Source: Shewanella sp. MR-4 (lineage in GTDB: Bacteria > Pseudomonadota > Gammaproteobacteria > Enterobacterales > Shewanellaceae). From it: a stretch of 64,000 nt of DNA. The stretch spans positions 4,523,001 through 4,587,000 of the forward strand of contig NC_008321.1 in the NCBI RefSeq assembly GCF_000014685.1. The letters run 5' to 3'. The notes beneath the pieces were generated by a model. That model ran no database searches. It saw nothing but the letters and a program-made list of their open reading frames with translations, and was not told where the DNA came from. Shown in pieces: positions 9,400 through 17,189 of the stretch (its first letter is position 1; every line of letters starts with the position of its first letter). Position numbers and translations under genes: made by a program.

Positions 9400-10271
9400 C
9401 CACTAAACATGAGACTTACTACGTACCCGCCCAGAGTGCTTGGCCGATTGTTGGTGCTATCGGCTTGTTTTTAACTGCCTTTGGGGCAGGACATTTTGTA
9501 CATCAACTCAAATCTGGCGCTTCGGGTGGCGGCTATATTCTACTGGCAGGCATAGCCGTCATCCTGTTTATGCTGGTTGGCTGGTTTAGAACCGTGATCA
9601 AAGAATCGATGACGGGCCTCTATTCCCATCAGATGGATAGATCGTTTCGCCAAGGCATGAGCTGGTTCATCTTCTCAGAGGTGATGTTCTTTGCCGCCTT
9701 CTTCGGCGCCTTATTTTACGCCCGCATGGTCGCAGTGCCTTGGCTCGGCGGTGCCTCTAACAATGCCATGACCCACGAAGTCCTGTGGCCACACTTCGAA
9801 GCCGTTTGGCCACTCGTCACCACGCCTGATGGCACCAAAACCGAAGCCATGCCATGGAATGGACTACCGCTAGTCAACACCATAGTGCTGCTAACCTCCT
9901 CAGTCACGCTGCATTTTGCCCATATCAGCTTAGAAAAAGGTAAGCGTTCGGCCATCACCCTCTGGCTTGGGCTCACGATTTTGTTGGGAATTAGCTTCCT
10001 TGCTTTGCAAGCGGAGGAATATAGCCATGCCTACCATGAGATGGGGCTAACGCTCACCTCGGGCGTGTATGGCAACACCTTTTTCCTGCTGACGGGTTTC
10101 CACGGCATGCATGTCACTTTGGGCACTATCTTTCTATTAGTCTTGTTTTTCAGGGTGTTAAAAGGCCACTTTAGTGCGGATAAGCATTTTGCCTTCCAAG
10201 CGGGCAGTTGGTACTGGCACTTTGTCGACGTAGTTTGGCTCTGCCTATTTATCTTTGTTTATGTGCTTTAA
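9396..10271 (+). CDS. coxC: Cytochrome c oxidase subunit III
   Basis: 291 aa with seven predicted membrane helices. The FSEVMFFAAFFGALFYARM and FHGMHVTLG blocks and the C-terminal WYWHFVDVVWLCLF are typical of subunit III, which stabilises subunit I and assists proton uptake. A 60-aa insert (about 110-165) rich in Pro, Trp and charged residues separates helices 3 and 4, as in other proteobacterial long forms. It is the last gene of the coxBA-ctaG-coxC unit; the next gene lies on the other strand. Confidence 0.95.
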   Translation: MTTKHETYYVPAQSAWPIVGAIGLFLTAFGAGHFVHQLKSGASGGGYILLAGIAVILFMLVGWFRTVIKESMTGLYSHQMDRSFRQGMSWFIFSEVMFFAAFFGALFYARMVAVPWLGGASNNAMTHEVLWPHFEAVWPLVTTPDGTKTEAMPWNGLPLVNTIVLLTSSVTLHFAHISLEKGKRSAITLWLGLTILLGISFLALQAEEYSHAYHEMGLTLTSGVYGNTFFLLTGFHGMHVTLGTIFLLVLFFRVLKGHFSADKHFAFQAGSWYWHFVDVVWLCLFIFVYVL

Positions 10272-10299
10272 ATATTCATTGAAACAATAAGTTGAAAGC

Positions 10300-10530
10300 T
10301 TAAGGCGTGGGATTGAGACCAAGTAGTCCAGTCCCCAAAGCCACCAGCAAGAGCAGGATCACTAGTACAGAAAATATCACCCTACGGCCCAAATAGCGGC
10401 TCATAGGCACAGGGTGATCAGCGGTTTGATCGTCACCTTTAACCATAATGATTAAGGCTCTGCCTAGGTTAAAAATGATAAACAGTAACAGCAGTACTAA
10501 AACACACTTAAAAATGAACGGGATGTTCAT
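10300..10530 (-). CDS. DUF2909 small twin-transmembrane protein
   Basis: 76 aa with two hydrophobic helices (about 8-31 and 51-70) joined by a short polar loop containing DHPVPMSRYLGRR. Small proteins of this family (DUF2909) are commonly found inside proteobacterial cytochrome oxidase clusters. The molecular role is unknown; assembly of the oxidase is an inference from context. It is transcribed against its neighbours, and its start region overlaps or abuts the start of the SURF1 gene. Confidence 0.75.
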   Translation of the reverse strand: MNIPFIFKCVLVLLLLFIIFNLGRALIIMVKGDDQTADHPVPMSRYLGRRVIFSVLVILLLLVALGTGLLGLNPTP

Positions 10531-11386
10531 ACGCTATCCTTATGTTTTGCTGACCAAATTAATGGGGTTGCCAAGATATATTTGGCTGCATAGGGCAATG
10601 TTGTTACTGCTGATATTGACTGTGGTGGTATTTGTGATTTTGGTCAAGCTGGGTTTGTGGCAAATGGATAGGGCCGCGGAAAAAACCGAACTACTCGCAC
10701 AAATGGAGGCCAGACAATCCGCTGCCGCACTCAATCCTGAGCAGCTGATAGCTGAATTGGCTAAAGGTGGCGTTACTGGCTATCGCCTTGAAGTTCAAGC
10801 CAGCCCCGTTAATCCACAAATCTGGTTACTCGACAATCAGGTCTATCAAGGGCAAGTGGGCTATCTCGCCTTTCAATTACTGCAAATAACGTCAGAAAAT
10901 CAGACAAATCATCGCGAACAACCTTGGCTGTTACTCGAACTCGGCTTTATTGCCGCTAAATCCCACCGAGATGCCTTGCCCGAAGTCAGCCCCATAGTCG
11001 GTGAACTGCCTCTTACAGGCCGCCTCTATCAAAAACAGATTAATCCCTTGAGCCATCATTTATTAGCAGAACCCTTCACCACGGAGCAAGGTGAACGGAT
11101 TCGGTTTCAAAATCTCAATCTGCCCGAGATGGCACAAATGTTAGGACATCCCATCCTGCCCGCGGTGTTACAACCCGATGCCTTGCCCCAATTACAACCC
11201 GCGCAGGCCTTACCCCACCCTTGGCAGCCTTTCCCGCTTTCGGCCCAAAAACATTGGGGTTATGCGTTGCAATGGTTTGCCATGGCAACTGTGTTTGCGG
11301 GGCTGATGGGCTGGCAAGCAATGAAATACCTCAAAAAATCACGACAACGGCATCAAGCCGATAAGGAAGCGACTAAAACCGAGTAA
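10523..11386 (+). CDS. SURF1 family cytochrome oxidase assembly protein
   Basis: About 287 aa. N-terminal helix (LLLLILTVVVFVILVKLGLWQ) followed by the SURF1 signature GLWQMDRAAEKTELL, a periplasmic domain, and a C-terminal helix (HWGYALQWFAMATVFAGLMGW). SURF1 proteins help insert heme a into subunit I. Start choice is uncertain: ATG at 10523 overlaps the start of the opposite DUF2909 gene by 8 bp, while ATG at 10562 would avoid the overlap. Neither has a strong ribosome-binding site. Confidence 0.85.
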   Translation: MFIRYPYVLLTKLMGLPRYIWLHRAMLLLLILTVVVFVILVKLGLWQMDRAAEKTELLAQMEARQSAAALNPEQLIAELAKGGVTGYRLEVQASPVNPQIWLLDNQVYQGQVGYLAFQLLQITSENQTNHREQPWLLLELGFIAAKSHRDALPEVSPIVGELPLTGRLYQKQINPLSHHLLAEPFTTEQGERIRFQNLNLPEMAQMLGHPILPAVLQPDALPQLQPAQALPHPWQPFPLSAQKHWGYALQWFAMATVFAGLMGWQAMKYLKKSRQRHQADKEATKTE

Positions 11387-11453
11387 CAGATACCTGCAAG
11401 ATGTTAATAAAAAACAATAAAACAAAGCATTAGGGACAATAAGAGGAGCAAAT

Positions 11454-11999
11454 ATGGACTCCCAACAAACAGCCAAATACCGCGCATTGGGGTTATTGCT
11501 ACTGGCCTTTATCGCGCCTGTGGTCATCGCTAAGTTAGTGCTGAGCATGCATTGGTATCAAGGCGGCTCCACCAACCACGGTGAGCTCATCAGCCCAGAA
11601 ACCAGTTATACCAGTCTTGGCCTTAACAATCCTCAGCCTAAGGAATGGCAACTGTTGTATTTATTGCCCGCAAAGTGCGATGAAGCTTGCCGCGAGCGCT
11701 TGTATATTCTGCGTCAGAGCCATACCGCCTTAGGGCCAGATCAGGCTCGTGTCGAACCGCTTATTCTTGTGAATCCAGACAGTGACTTAAGCGCATTAAG
11801 CAGCTTTAACTTCTACACTCAGCCCGCCAGCCAAAGTCTTATTCAATGGCTTGACCAACAGCAGTTGATTATTGTCGATCCACTCGGCGCACTCGTGCTG
11901 CGTTACCCCCAAGTGCAAGGCAAGGCGGCACATTTAGCTCAGGGTAAGGCCTTGGTCGCGGATCTGCGTAAGTTATTGAAACTATCGAGGGTAGACTAA
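11454..11999 (+). CDS. SCO-like membrane-anchored protein with a CxxxC motif, cox assembly cluster
   Basis: 181 aa, one N-terminal membrane helix (about 11-32), rest periplasmic. I do not recognise a named family for certain. The segment LLYLLPAKCDEACRERLYIL has the C-x3-C copper-site spacing and local context of SCO proteins, and the later IIVDPLGALVLRYP matches the SCO strand-turn-strand after the missing His. It therefore looks like a thioredoxin-fold SCO relative lacking the third copper ligand. AAGAGGAG precedes the ATG. Its stop overlaps the ctaA start (TAATG), placing it in the heme A and copper assembly operon. Confidence 0.7.
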   Translation: MDSQQTAKYRALGLLLLAFIAPVVIAKLVLSMHWYQGGSTNHGELISPETSYTSLGLNNPQPKEWQLLYLLPAKCDEACRERLYILRQSHTALGPDQARVEPLILVNPDSDLSALSSFNFYTQPASQSLIQWLDQQQLIIVDPLGALVLRYPQVQGKAAHLAQGKALVADLRKLLKLSRVD

Positions 12000-13057
12000 T
12001 GCAACTGACTTGGCTCCTACGCGTCACCATAGTCTTTACCCTGTTAGTGATTTTAATGGGGGCTTACACTCGGCTGTCGGACGCAGGACTTGGCTGCCCA
12101 GATTGGCCCGGTTGCTACGGCCATATCAAAGTGCCCACACACGACCATGAGATCTCCCATGCCCAAACCCTATTTCCTGACCACGATATCCATCCCGAGA
12201 AAGCTTGGCTCGAAATGATCCACAGGTATATCGCGGGCGCCTTGGGCATACTAGTGTTACTGATTTTGATCCTTTGCTTGAAAACATCCCAAGCCCCCAA
12301 GAAACTGCCCTTTGCCATAGTGCTACTCATCATCTTTCAGGCGGCGTTGGGGATGTGGACTGTGACGATGAAACTAATGCCGATTGTCGTGATGTCCCAT
12401 TTAATTGGCGGCTTTAGCTTGCTCTCGCTCCTGCTCTTACTGTATCTGCGAACACGTCCGAGGCGAATTTTCGAAACCGCTGATATTCACAGTCAGCGTG
12501 GTGCGGGCGCAGGATTTAATGGCGCCCATGGTTCGCGGATAGGCACTAGCCTTAAATTTCTCGGCCAGAGCAAACATTTGCCGAAACTGGCGCTGTTGAG
12601 TCTGCTGGTGCTGATAGGTCAGATCATGCTTGGCGCCTGGACCTCCTCCAACTATGCCGCACTCGCTTGCACGGCTTTGCCGATTTGTGAAGGTAATTGG
12701 ATGGATAATCTCGCCATTGCCGATGCGTTTTCCCCTTTCCAAGGGCAACACCCAAGCTTTGAATTTGGCGTATTGGATTACCATGCCCGCATGACCATTC
12801 ATATCGCCCACCGCGTTGGCGCCATTATTACCGCCAGTCTATTGTTGTTGCTCGCCTATCGGTTATTTTTCAGCACCCAGCTCAAGGCCCTTAGCCTATT
12901 GCTGGTCGCCTTAGTGATACTTCAGGTCAGTTTAGGGATTTCAAACGTGGTGATGCATTTACCACTGGGGATTGCCGTTTCCCACAATGGCGGCGCGGCG
13001 CTGTTACTACTCACCTTAGTCGCGATTAACTATTTCCTTTGGCGCAGGGCACCTTAA
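11999..13057 (+). CDS. ctaA: Heme A synthase (CtaA/COX15 family)
   Basis: 352 aa with eight predicted membrane helices arranged as two four-helix halves. It oxidises the C8 methyl group of heme O to a formyl group, giving heme A for the aa3 oxidase. Seen: an N-terminal LGCPDWPGCYG cysteine-pair loop, EMIHRYIAG and HIAHRVGA with the conserved heme-ligand histidines, VVMSHLIGG, and a second cysteine pair in LACTALPICEGNW. It is coupled to the preceding gene by TAATG, and ctaB follows after 17 bp. Confidence 0.93.
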   Translation: MQLTWLLRVTIVFTLLVILMGAYTRLSDAGLGCPDWPGCYGHIKVPTHDHEISHAQTLFPDHDIHPEKAWLEMIHRYIAGALGILVLLILILCLKTSQAPKKLPFAIVLLIIFQAALGMWTVTMKLMPIVVMSHLIGGFSLLSLLLLLYLRTRPRRIFETADIHSQRGAGAGFNGAHGSRIGTSLKFLGQSKHLPKLALLSLLVLIGQIMLGAWTSSNYAALACTALPICEGNWMDNLAIADAFSPFQGQHPSFEFGVLDYHARMTIHIAHRVGAIITASLLLLLAYRLFFSTQLKALSLLLVALVILQVSLGISNVVMHLPLGIAVSHNGGAALLLLTLVAINYFLWRRAP

Positions 13058-13074
13058 TCATCGGGGGATTTATC

Positions 13075-13977
13075 ATGGCAAAACCACTCTCTATCAGCAG
13101 TCACCCCAGTGTCCATTTGGCTTGGCGTGCCTATTTTGAGATGACCAAACCTAAGGTTGTGGCTTTAATGCTGCTCACCGTCTTAGTCGGCATGTGTTTA
13201 GCCATGCCCACCATACTGCCAGTCAAACCCTTAGTGGCAGGCTTACTCGGCATCGCCATGATGGCGGGGTCGGCCGCCGCCTTAAACCATCTGATTGATA
13301 GGCGAATCGACGGCATGATGGCACGCACTTATAACCGTCCGCTGCCCAAGGGCCGAGTCTCAGCGAGAAGAGCGTTGTTGTTCGCGGCACTCTTAGGCAG
13401 CCTAGGTTTTGTGATCCTCTATGTTTTTACTAATCCGCTCACCGCTTGGCTCACCTTTGCCAGCTTGATTGGTTACGCCTTGATTTATACCGCCTATTTA
13501 AAACGGGCCACACCTCAAAATATTGTCATTGGCGGTTTAGCGGGCGCAATGCCACCGCTCTTGGGCTGGACGGCGGTGACGAATCAATTCCATGGTCATG
13601 CGCTATTGCTCGTCATCATCATATTCCTGTGGACGCCGCCGCATTTTTGGGCACTGGCAATTCACAGACGCGCAGAATATGCCAAAGTGGATATTCCCAT
13701 GCTGCCCGTGACCCATGGGGTAGAATTTACTAAGACCTGTATCTTGCTCTATACGATTTTGCTGGCGATAGCTTGTCTATTGCCCGTGTTAGTCGGGATG
13801 AGTGGACCGCTCTACTTTGTGTGCTCAAGCTTGCTCAGCACGGGGTTTATTTATAAAGCGTGGCAGTTAAAGTATCAGGATAGCGAAGGGCTGGCGATGC
13901 AGGTGTTTCGTTTTTCGATTTATCATTTAATGTTGTTATTCATGGCATTACTGCTCGACCACTATCTTTGGGCTTAA
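13075..13977 (+). CDS. ctaB: Protoheme IX farnesyltransferase (heme O synthase), cox-cluster copy
   Basis: 300 aa from ATG 13075 (GGGGGA upstream), chosen over a start 12 codons earlier that would overlap ctaA. This UbiA-superfamily membrane enzyme adds a farnesyl group to heme b. The prenyl-diphosphate-binding block NHLIDRRIDGMMARTYNRP shows the spaced aspartates, and the second conserved loop is also present (YAKVDIPMLPV). It feeds heme O to CtaA. A second heme O synthase gene, clearly diverged, closes the cyo operon at 47662-48594. Confidence 0.94.
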   Translation: MAKPLSISSHPSVHLAWRAYFEMTKPKVVALMLLTVLVGMCLAMPTILPVKPLVAGLLGIAMMAGSAAALNHLIDRRIDGMMARTYNRPLPKGRVSARRALLFAALLGSLGFVILYVFTNPLTAWLTFASLIGYALIYTAYLKRATPQNIVIGGLAGAMPPLLGWTAVTNQFHGHALLLVIIIFLWTPPHFWALAIHRRAEYAKVDIPMLPVTHGVEFTKTCILLYTILLAIACLLPVLVGMSGPLYFVCSSLLSTGFIYKAWQLKYQDSEGLAMQVFRFSIYHLMLLFMALLLDHYLWA

Positions 13978-14019
13978 TGTGCAACGAGCAATAGGGCGAG
14001 CATGGTCAAAGGACAAAAT

Positions 14020-14661
14020 ATGCAAGCAAGAATCTCCAACAAAATCTTAGTGATAGCGATTCTGTTAATAGGATTGGGTGGACTATTTGCAGTGAAGTTC
14101 AATCCACCTAAGCCCGTTGAGCTAGAGAGTGGTTTTTTGTTTCCTGAGGCGTTCGAGCTAGCGCCCTTTGAGCTTGTCGATCAACAGCAGAAACCCTTTA
14201 CTAATGCCAATTTGAAGGATCAATGGAGCCTATTCTTTATCGGCTTTACCTATTGTCCCGATGTCTGTCCGACCACCTTAAACAAGCTCGCCGCCGCCTA
14301 TCCTGAGCTGAAAAAAATTGCCCCCATTCAAATCGTGTTTTTATCCGTAGATCCGAAGCGGGACACCCCAGAGAAACTCCTCACCTACGTGAATTTCTTT
14401 AATCCTGAGTTTAAAGCGGTGACGGGTGAGCAAACCCAAATATTCCCCCTCACCCGCAGCCTAGGGCTCACCTATGCCATGGTCGGCGAAGGGGATAATT
14501 ATCAAGTCGATCATAGTGCTGGCTATGTACTGGTTTCTCCCCAAGGCACGCGGGTCGCGGTGTTTAAACCCACGGCAGCCTTAGGTAAAGCCCCTCAAGT
14601 ACTCAACCAGGCCTTGATCAGCGACTTCGATAAAATCGTTAAAAGCTACAAACCTAAATAA
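14020..14661 (+). CDS. SCO1/SenC family copper chaperone
   Basis: 213 aa from the ATG at 14020, which has AAAGGA at good spacing; ATG 14002 is an alternative. An N-terminal anchor helix is followed by a thioredoxin-fold domain with the copper motif TYCPDVCPTTL and the distal ligand His in YQVDHSAGYVLV. SCO proteins metallate the CuA centre of subunit II. It is the last gene of the oxidase locus and converges on the polysaccharide deacetylase gene with only 14 bp between stop codons. Confidence 0.93.
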   Translation: MQARISNKILVIAILLIGLGGLFAVKFNPPKPVELESGFLFPEAFELAPFELVDQQQKPFTNANLKDQWSLFFIGFTYCPDVCPTTLNKLAAAYPELKKIAPIQIVFLSVDPKRDTPEKLLTYVNFFNPEFKAVTGEQTQIFPLTRSLGLTYAMVGEGDNYQVDHSAGYVLVSPQGTRVAVFKPTAALGKAPQVLNQALISDFDKIVKSYKPK

Positions 14662-14675
14662 CCACCGCAGAAGTG

Positions 14676-15722
14676 TTACTCTTTAACCCAAGTGCCGTCG
14701 TCTTTGGGTCTCACCCATGCCTGCGAAAACCAGTAATAGCCGTTGCGCGTCTTGCTTGGTGCCGTGCAATTGTAGCGCGAGCGACCCGCCGGCAGGGCTA
14801 AATCGGCTTGAATACTAAATTCATTGTCACTGCTCCAAGTCGGCGTTTTAGCGCCTTGCCCTTGGATATAACACATGACTTGCTTGGCCGAAATATCGCT
14901 CATATCCAGCTTAACCTTAAGCTCTGGGCGCCAATGCCCGCCCTTCAGCTCAGGATCGCTAGGCGTTTGCTCAAGCACTGGCATATTGAGGCTGTATAAC
15001 TTGGCTTTTAGGCTCTTTAGATCCGCATATTGCCCCGCTACAGGGAAGCGCGGCAGCGCCGTGAGTGGCGAATACGGCCCCGCCGCCCCAGACTGCTGGC
15101 CAAAGGCAACGAAGCCATTTTCGGTCAACATGTCCTGAATCGCCTGATTGTATTCGCCATAGGGATAGGCCAGCATTTTAAAGTTCTGCCCCGTCGCCTC
15201 ACGAATCGCGTTTTCGGTGTCCTGAATATTGGCTTTAATTCGTGCCAGCCATTGGCTTGGGGATTCATTGTCTAGCCTGCGGATCAGATGCTCATGGGCC
15301 CAGCTGTGGTTAGCAATGTCGGCCCCCTCCTTGGAAAGCTTAATCAGCTCATCCCAGGTCATCATCTCGGTAAACTTTTGTTTAATCGGCTCAATTGCCA
15401 CAAATAGGGTGTAGGGAAAACCAAATTCCTTTAGGATAGGGTGCGCTGTGGTCGCAATGCTGCGATAACCATCATCGAAGGTGATCGCCACCGTTTTGGC
15501 AGGTAAATCTTGCTTGTTTTTGATCGCCTCAACCACTTGGGATAAGGGAATAACCTTAAATCCATCGTCCGCCAGAAACTGCATTTGCTCACGAAATTGT
15601 GCAGGCGTGACGCTCGTCGCCGCCGGCGTGGTTTCTGACACATGGTGATACTGTAAAATGACCACAGCATGGGCCGAGAAAGTCATCAGCCCTAAGAGTG
15701 CCAATAGCGCACGTTTAACCAT
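14676..15722 (-). CDS. Polysaccharide deacetylase family protein (NodB domain), secreted
   Basis: 348 aa from ATG 15722 (AGAGGT upstream). Signal peptide about 1-20 (LLALLGLMTFSAHA). The NodB domain (about 20-250) contains VAITFDDGYRS with the metal-binding and catalytic aspartates and IANHSWAHEHL with the H-x3-H metal ligands, so it should be an active carbohydrate esterase family 4 enzyme. An extra C-terminal domain of about 100 aa follows (beta-rich, ending WFSQAWVRPKDDGTW). The substrate is unknown; an N-acetylated glycan is the family expectation. It diverges from the MATE gene, 22 bp apart. Confidence 0.87.
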   Translation of the reverse strand: MVKRALLALLGLMTFSAHAVVILQYHHVSETTPAATSVTPAQFREQMQFLADDGFKVIPLSQVVEAIKNKQDLPAKTVAITFDDGYRSIATTAHPILKEFGFPYTLFVAIEPIKQKFTEMMTWDELIKLSKEGADIANHSWAHEHLIRRLDNESPSQWLARIKANIQDTENAIREATGQNFKMLAYPYGEYNQAIQDMLTENGFVAFGQQSGAAGPYSPLTALPRFPVAGQYADLKSLKAKLYSLNMPVLEQTPSDPELKGGHWRPELKVKLDMSDISAKQVMCYIQGQGAKTPTWSSDNEFSIQADLALPAGRSRYNCTAPSKTRNGYYWFSQAWVRPKDDGTWVKE

Positions 15723-15744
15723 AATGTGAATACCTCTGAAATCA

Positions 15745-17112
15745 ATGACTACCGCAAAATCCACCGCACTCGCGCTCCTGTTGAATGGCACCAAGAATCG
15801 CCAGCTGCTCGCGCTTGCCCTGCCGATGATCCTCTCCAATATCACGGTTCCGCTGTTGGGATTGGTCGATACGGCCGTCATCGGGCATTTAAGTGACGCC
15901 TATTATTTAGGGGGCGTCGCACTCGGGTCAACGATTATCACATTAATCATTTGGTTATTAGGCTTTTTACGGATGGCGACCACCGGATTGGTCGCACAGG
16001 CCTATGGCGCAAACGATACCGCGCGCCAATTAAAGTTGCTGGTCCAAGGCGCCATGTTGGCAACTGGGCTGGGTATCGCGGTGATCCTATTACAGATCCC
16101 GATACTGAATTTAGCGCTCGGCCTCTCCGAGGCGAGTGTGGAAGTGGAGCGTTATTGCCGAGAATATTTTCAAGTCCGAGTCTGGTCGACGCCATTCGCC
16201 CTGCTCAATTTAGTGATGCTCGGCTGGCTCCTTGGCAGACAACAGCCCAAGGCGGCCATGTGGCAGCTCATCTTCGCCAACTTAGCCAATATTATCCTCG
16301 ATGTGTTGTTCGTCTTGGGTTTAGGCTGGGGAGTCAAAGGGGCCGCACTTGCCTCAGTATGTGCGGATATCACCGCCTTTAGCGTTGCGCTCTACATGGT
16401 ATTACAACAGCTTAAGTTAATACCTCGATTCCAATTTGCCGATATCAGAGTTCACCTGAACTTGTCGGGTTACGGCCAGCTGCTCAGGCTCAATACCGAT
16501 ATTTTTATCCGCAGCCTATGCCTGCAAACCGCCTTCGCCTTTATGACTTTTCACGGTGCAGGCCTTGGGGATAATACGGTCGCAGCCAATGCGGTCTTAT
16601 TGAATTTACTATTATTAATCGCCTACGCCCTCGATGGCATAGCCTATTATGCCGAGGCGGAAGTGGGCAAGGCCTACGGGCAACAACGCACACAGCCACT
16701 GCGTGAAGCAGTACTCCTCGCCTGGTGTTGGTCAGCCATCACAGCCCTAGGTTTTAGCCTGATATTTTATCTTTTTGGAGACCATATCATCGGGCTGCTA
16801 ACCAATATTGATGAGGTGAGAACCACAGCGCAAATTTATCTGCCTTGGCTGATATTACTGCCGCTTTGGTCTTTTAGTTCCTATCTGTTTGATGGGGTTT
16901 ATATTGGCGCCGCTAAGGGCAAAGTCATGCGCAATAGCATGATTATCGCCACATTTGGCGCCTTCTTCCCGACATGGTATTTGCTGCAATCGCTGTTGCC
17001 TTCCGAACAAGCTAACCATGCACTGTGGGCGGCCATGACGGCCTTTATGCTAGCACGCAGCCTCACCCTAGCGACACATTACCGCTTTAGCAAGGCATTT
17101 ATTCTTAATTAG
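15745..17112 (+). CDS. MATE family efflux transporter, DinF type
   Basis: 455 aa with 12 predicted membrane helices. The N-terminus LALPMILSNITVPLLGLVDTAVIGHL is the DinF-branch signature of the multidrug and toxin extrusion family, cation-coupled exporters. In E. coli dinF follows lexA; here it is about 11 kb away and no SOS box was found in front of it. The substrate is unknown. The ribosome-binding site is weak, and the 22-bp gap to the deacetylase gene means that the promoters of the two genes must overlap each other's coding sequence. Confidence 0.85.
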   Translation: MTTAKSTALALLLNGTKNRQLLALALPMILSNITVPLLGLVDTAVIGHLSDAYYLGGVALGSTIITLIIWLLGFLRMATTGLVAQAYGANDTARQLKLLVQGAMLATGLGIAVILLQIPILNLALGLSEASVEVERYCREYFQVRVWSTPFALLNLVMLGWLLGRQQPKAAMWQLIFANLANIILDVLFVLGLGWGVKGAALASVCADITAFSVALYMVLQQLKLIPRFQFADIRVHLNLSGYGQLLRLNTDIFIRSLCLQTAFAFMTFHGAGLGDNTVAANAVLLNLLLLIAYALDGIAYYAEAEVGKAYGQQRTQPLREAVLLAWCWSAITALGFSLIFYLFGDHIIGLLTNIDEVRTTAQIYLPWLILLPLWSFSSYLFDGVYIGAAKGKVMRNSMIIATFGAFFPTWYLLQSLLPSEQANHALWAAMTAFMLARSLTLATHYRFSKAFILN

Positions 17113-17189
17113 TTCTGTAAAGACAGTAGCTTACTTAAGGTTATCCCATTAAGATACGCAGCATTATTGTAATAAAATTGTGATGCGCT

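Noticed and set aside
15723..15744. SOS box in front of the DinF-type MATE gene
   Set aside because: No CTGT-N8-ACAG pattern is found in the short gap to the deacetylase gene.
15723..15881. 53-codon N-terminal extension of the polysaccharide deacetylase
   Set aside because: It would be antisense to the MATE gene start; ATG 15722 has AGAGGT and begins a proper signal peptide.
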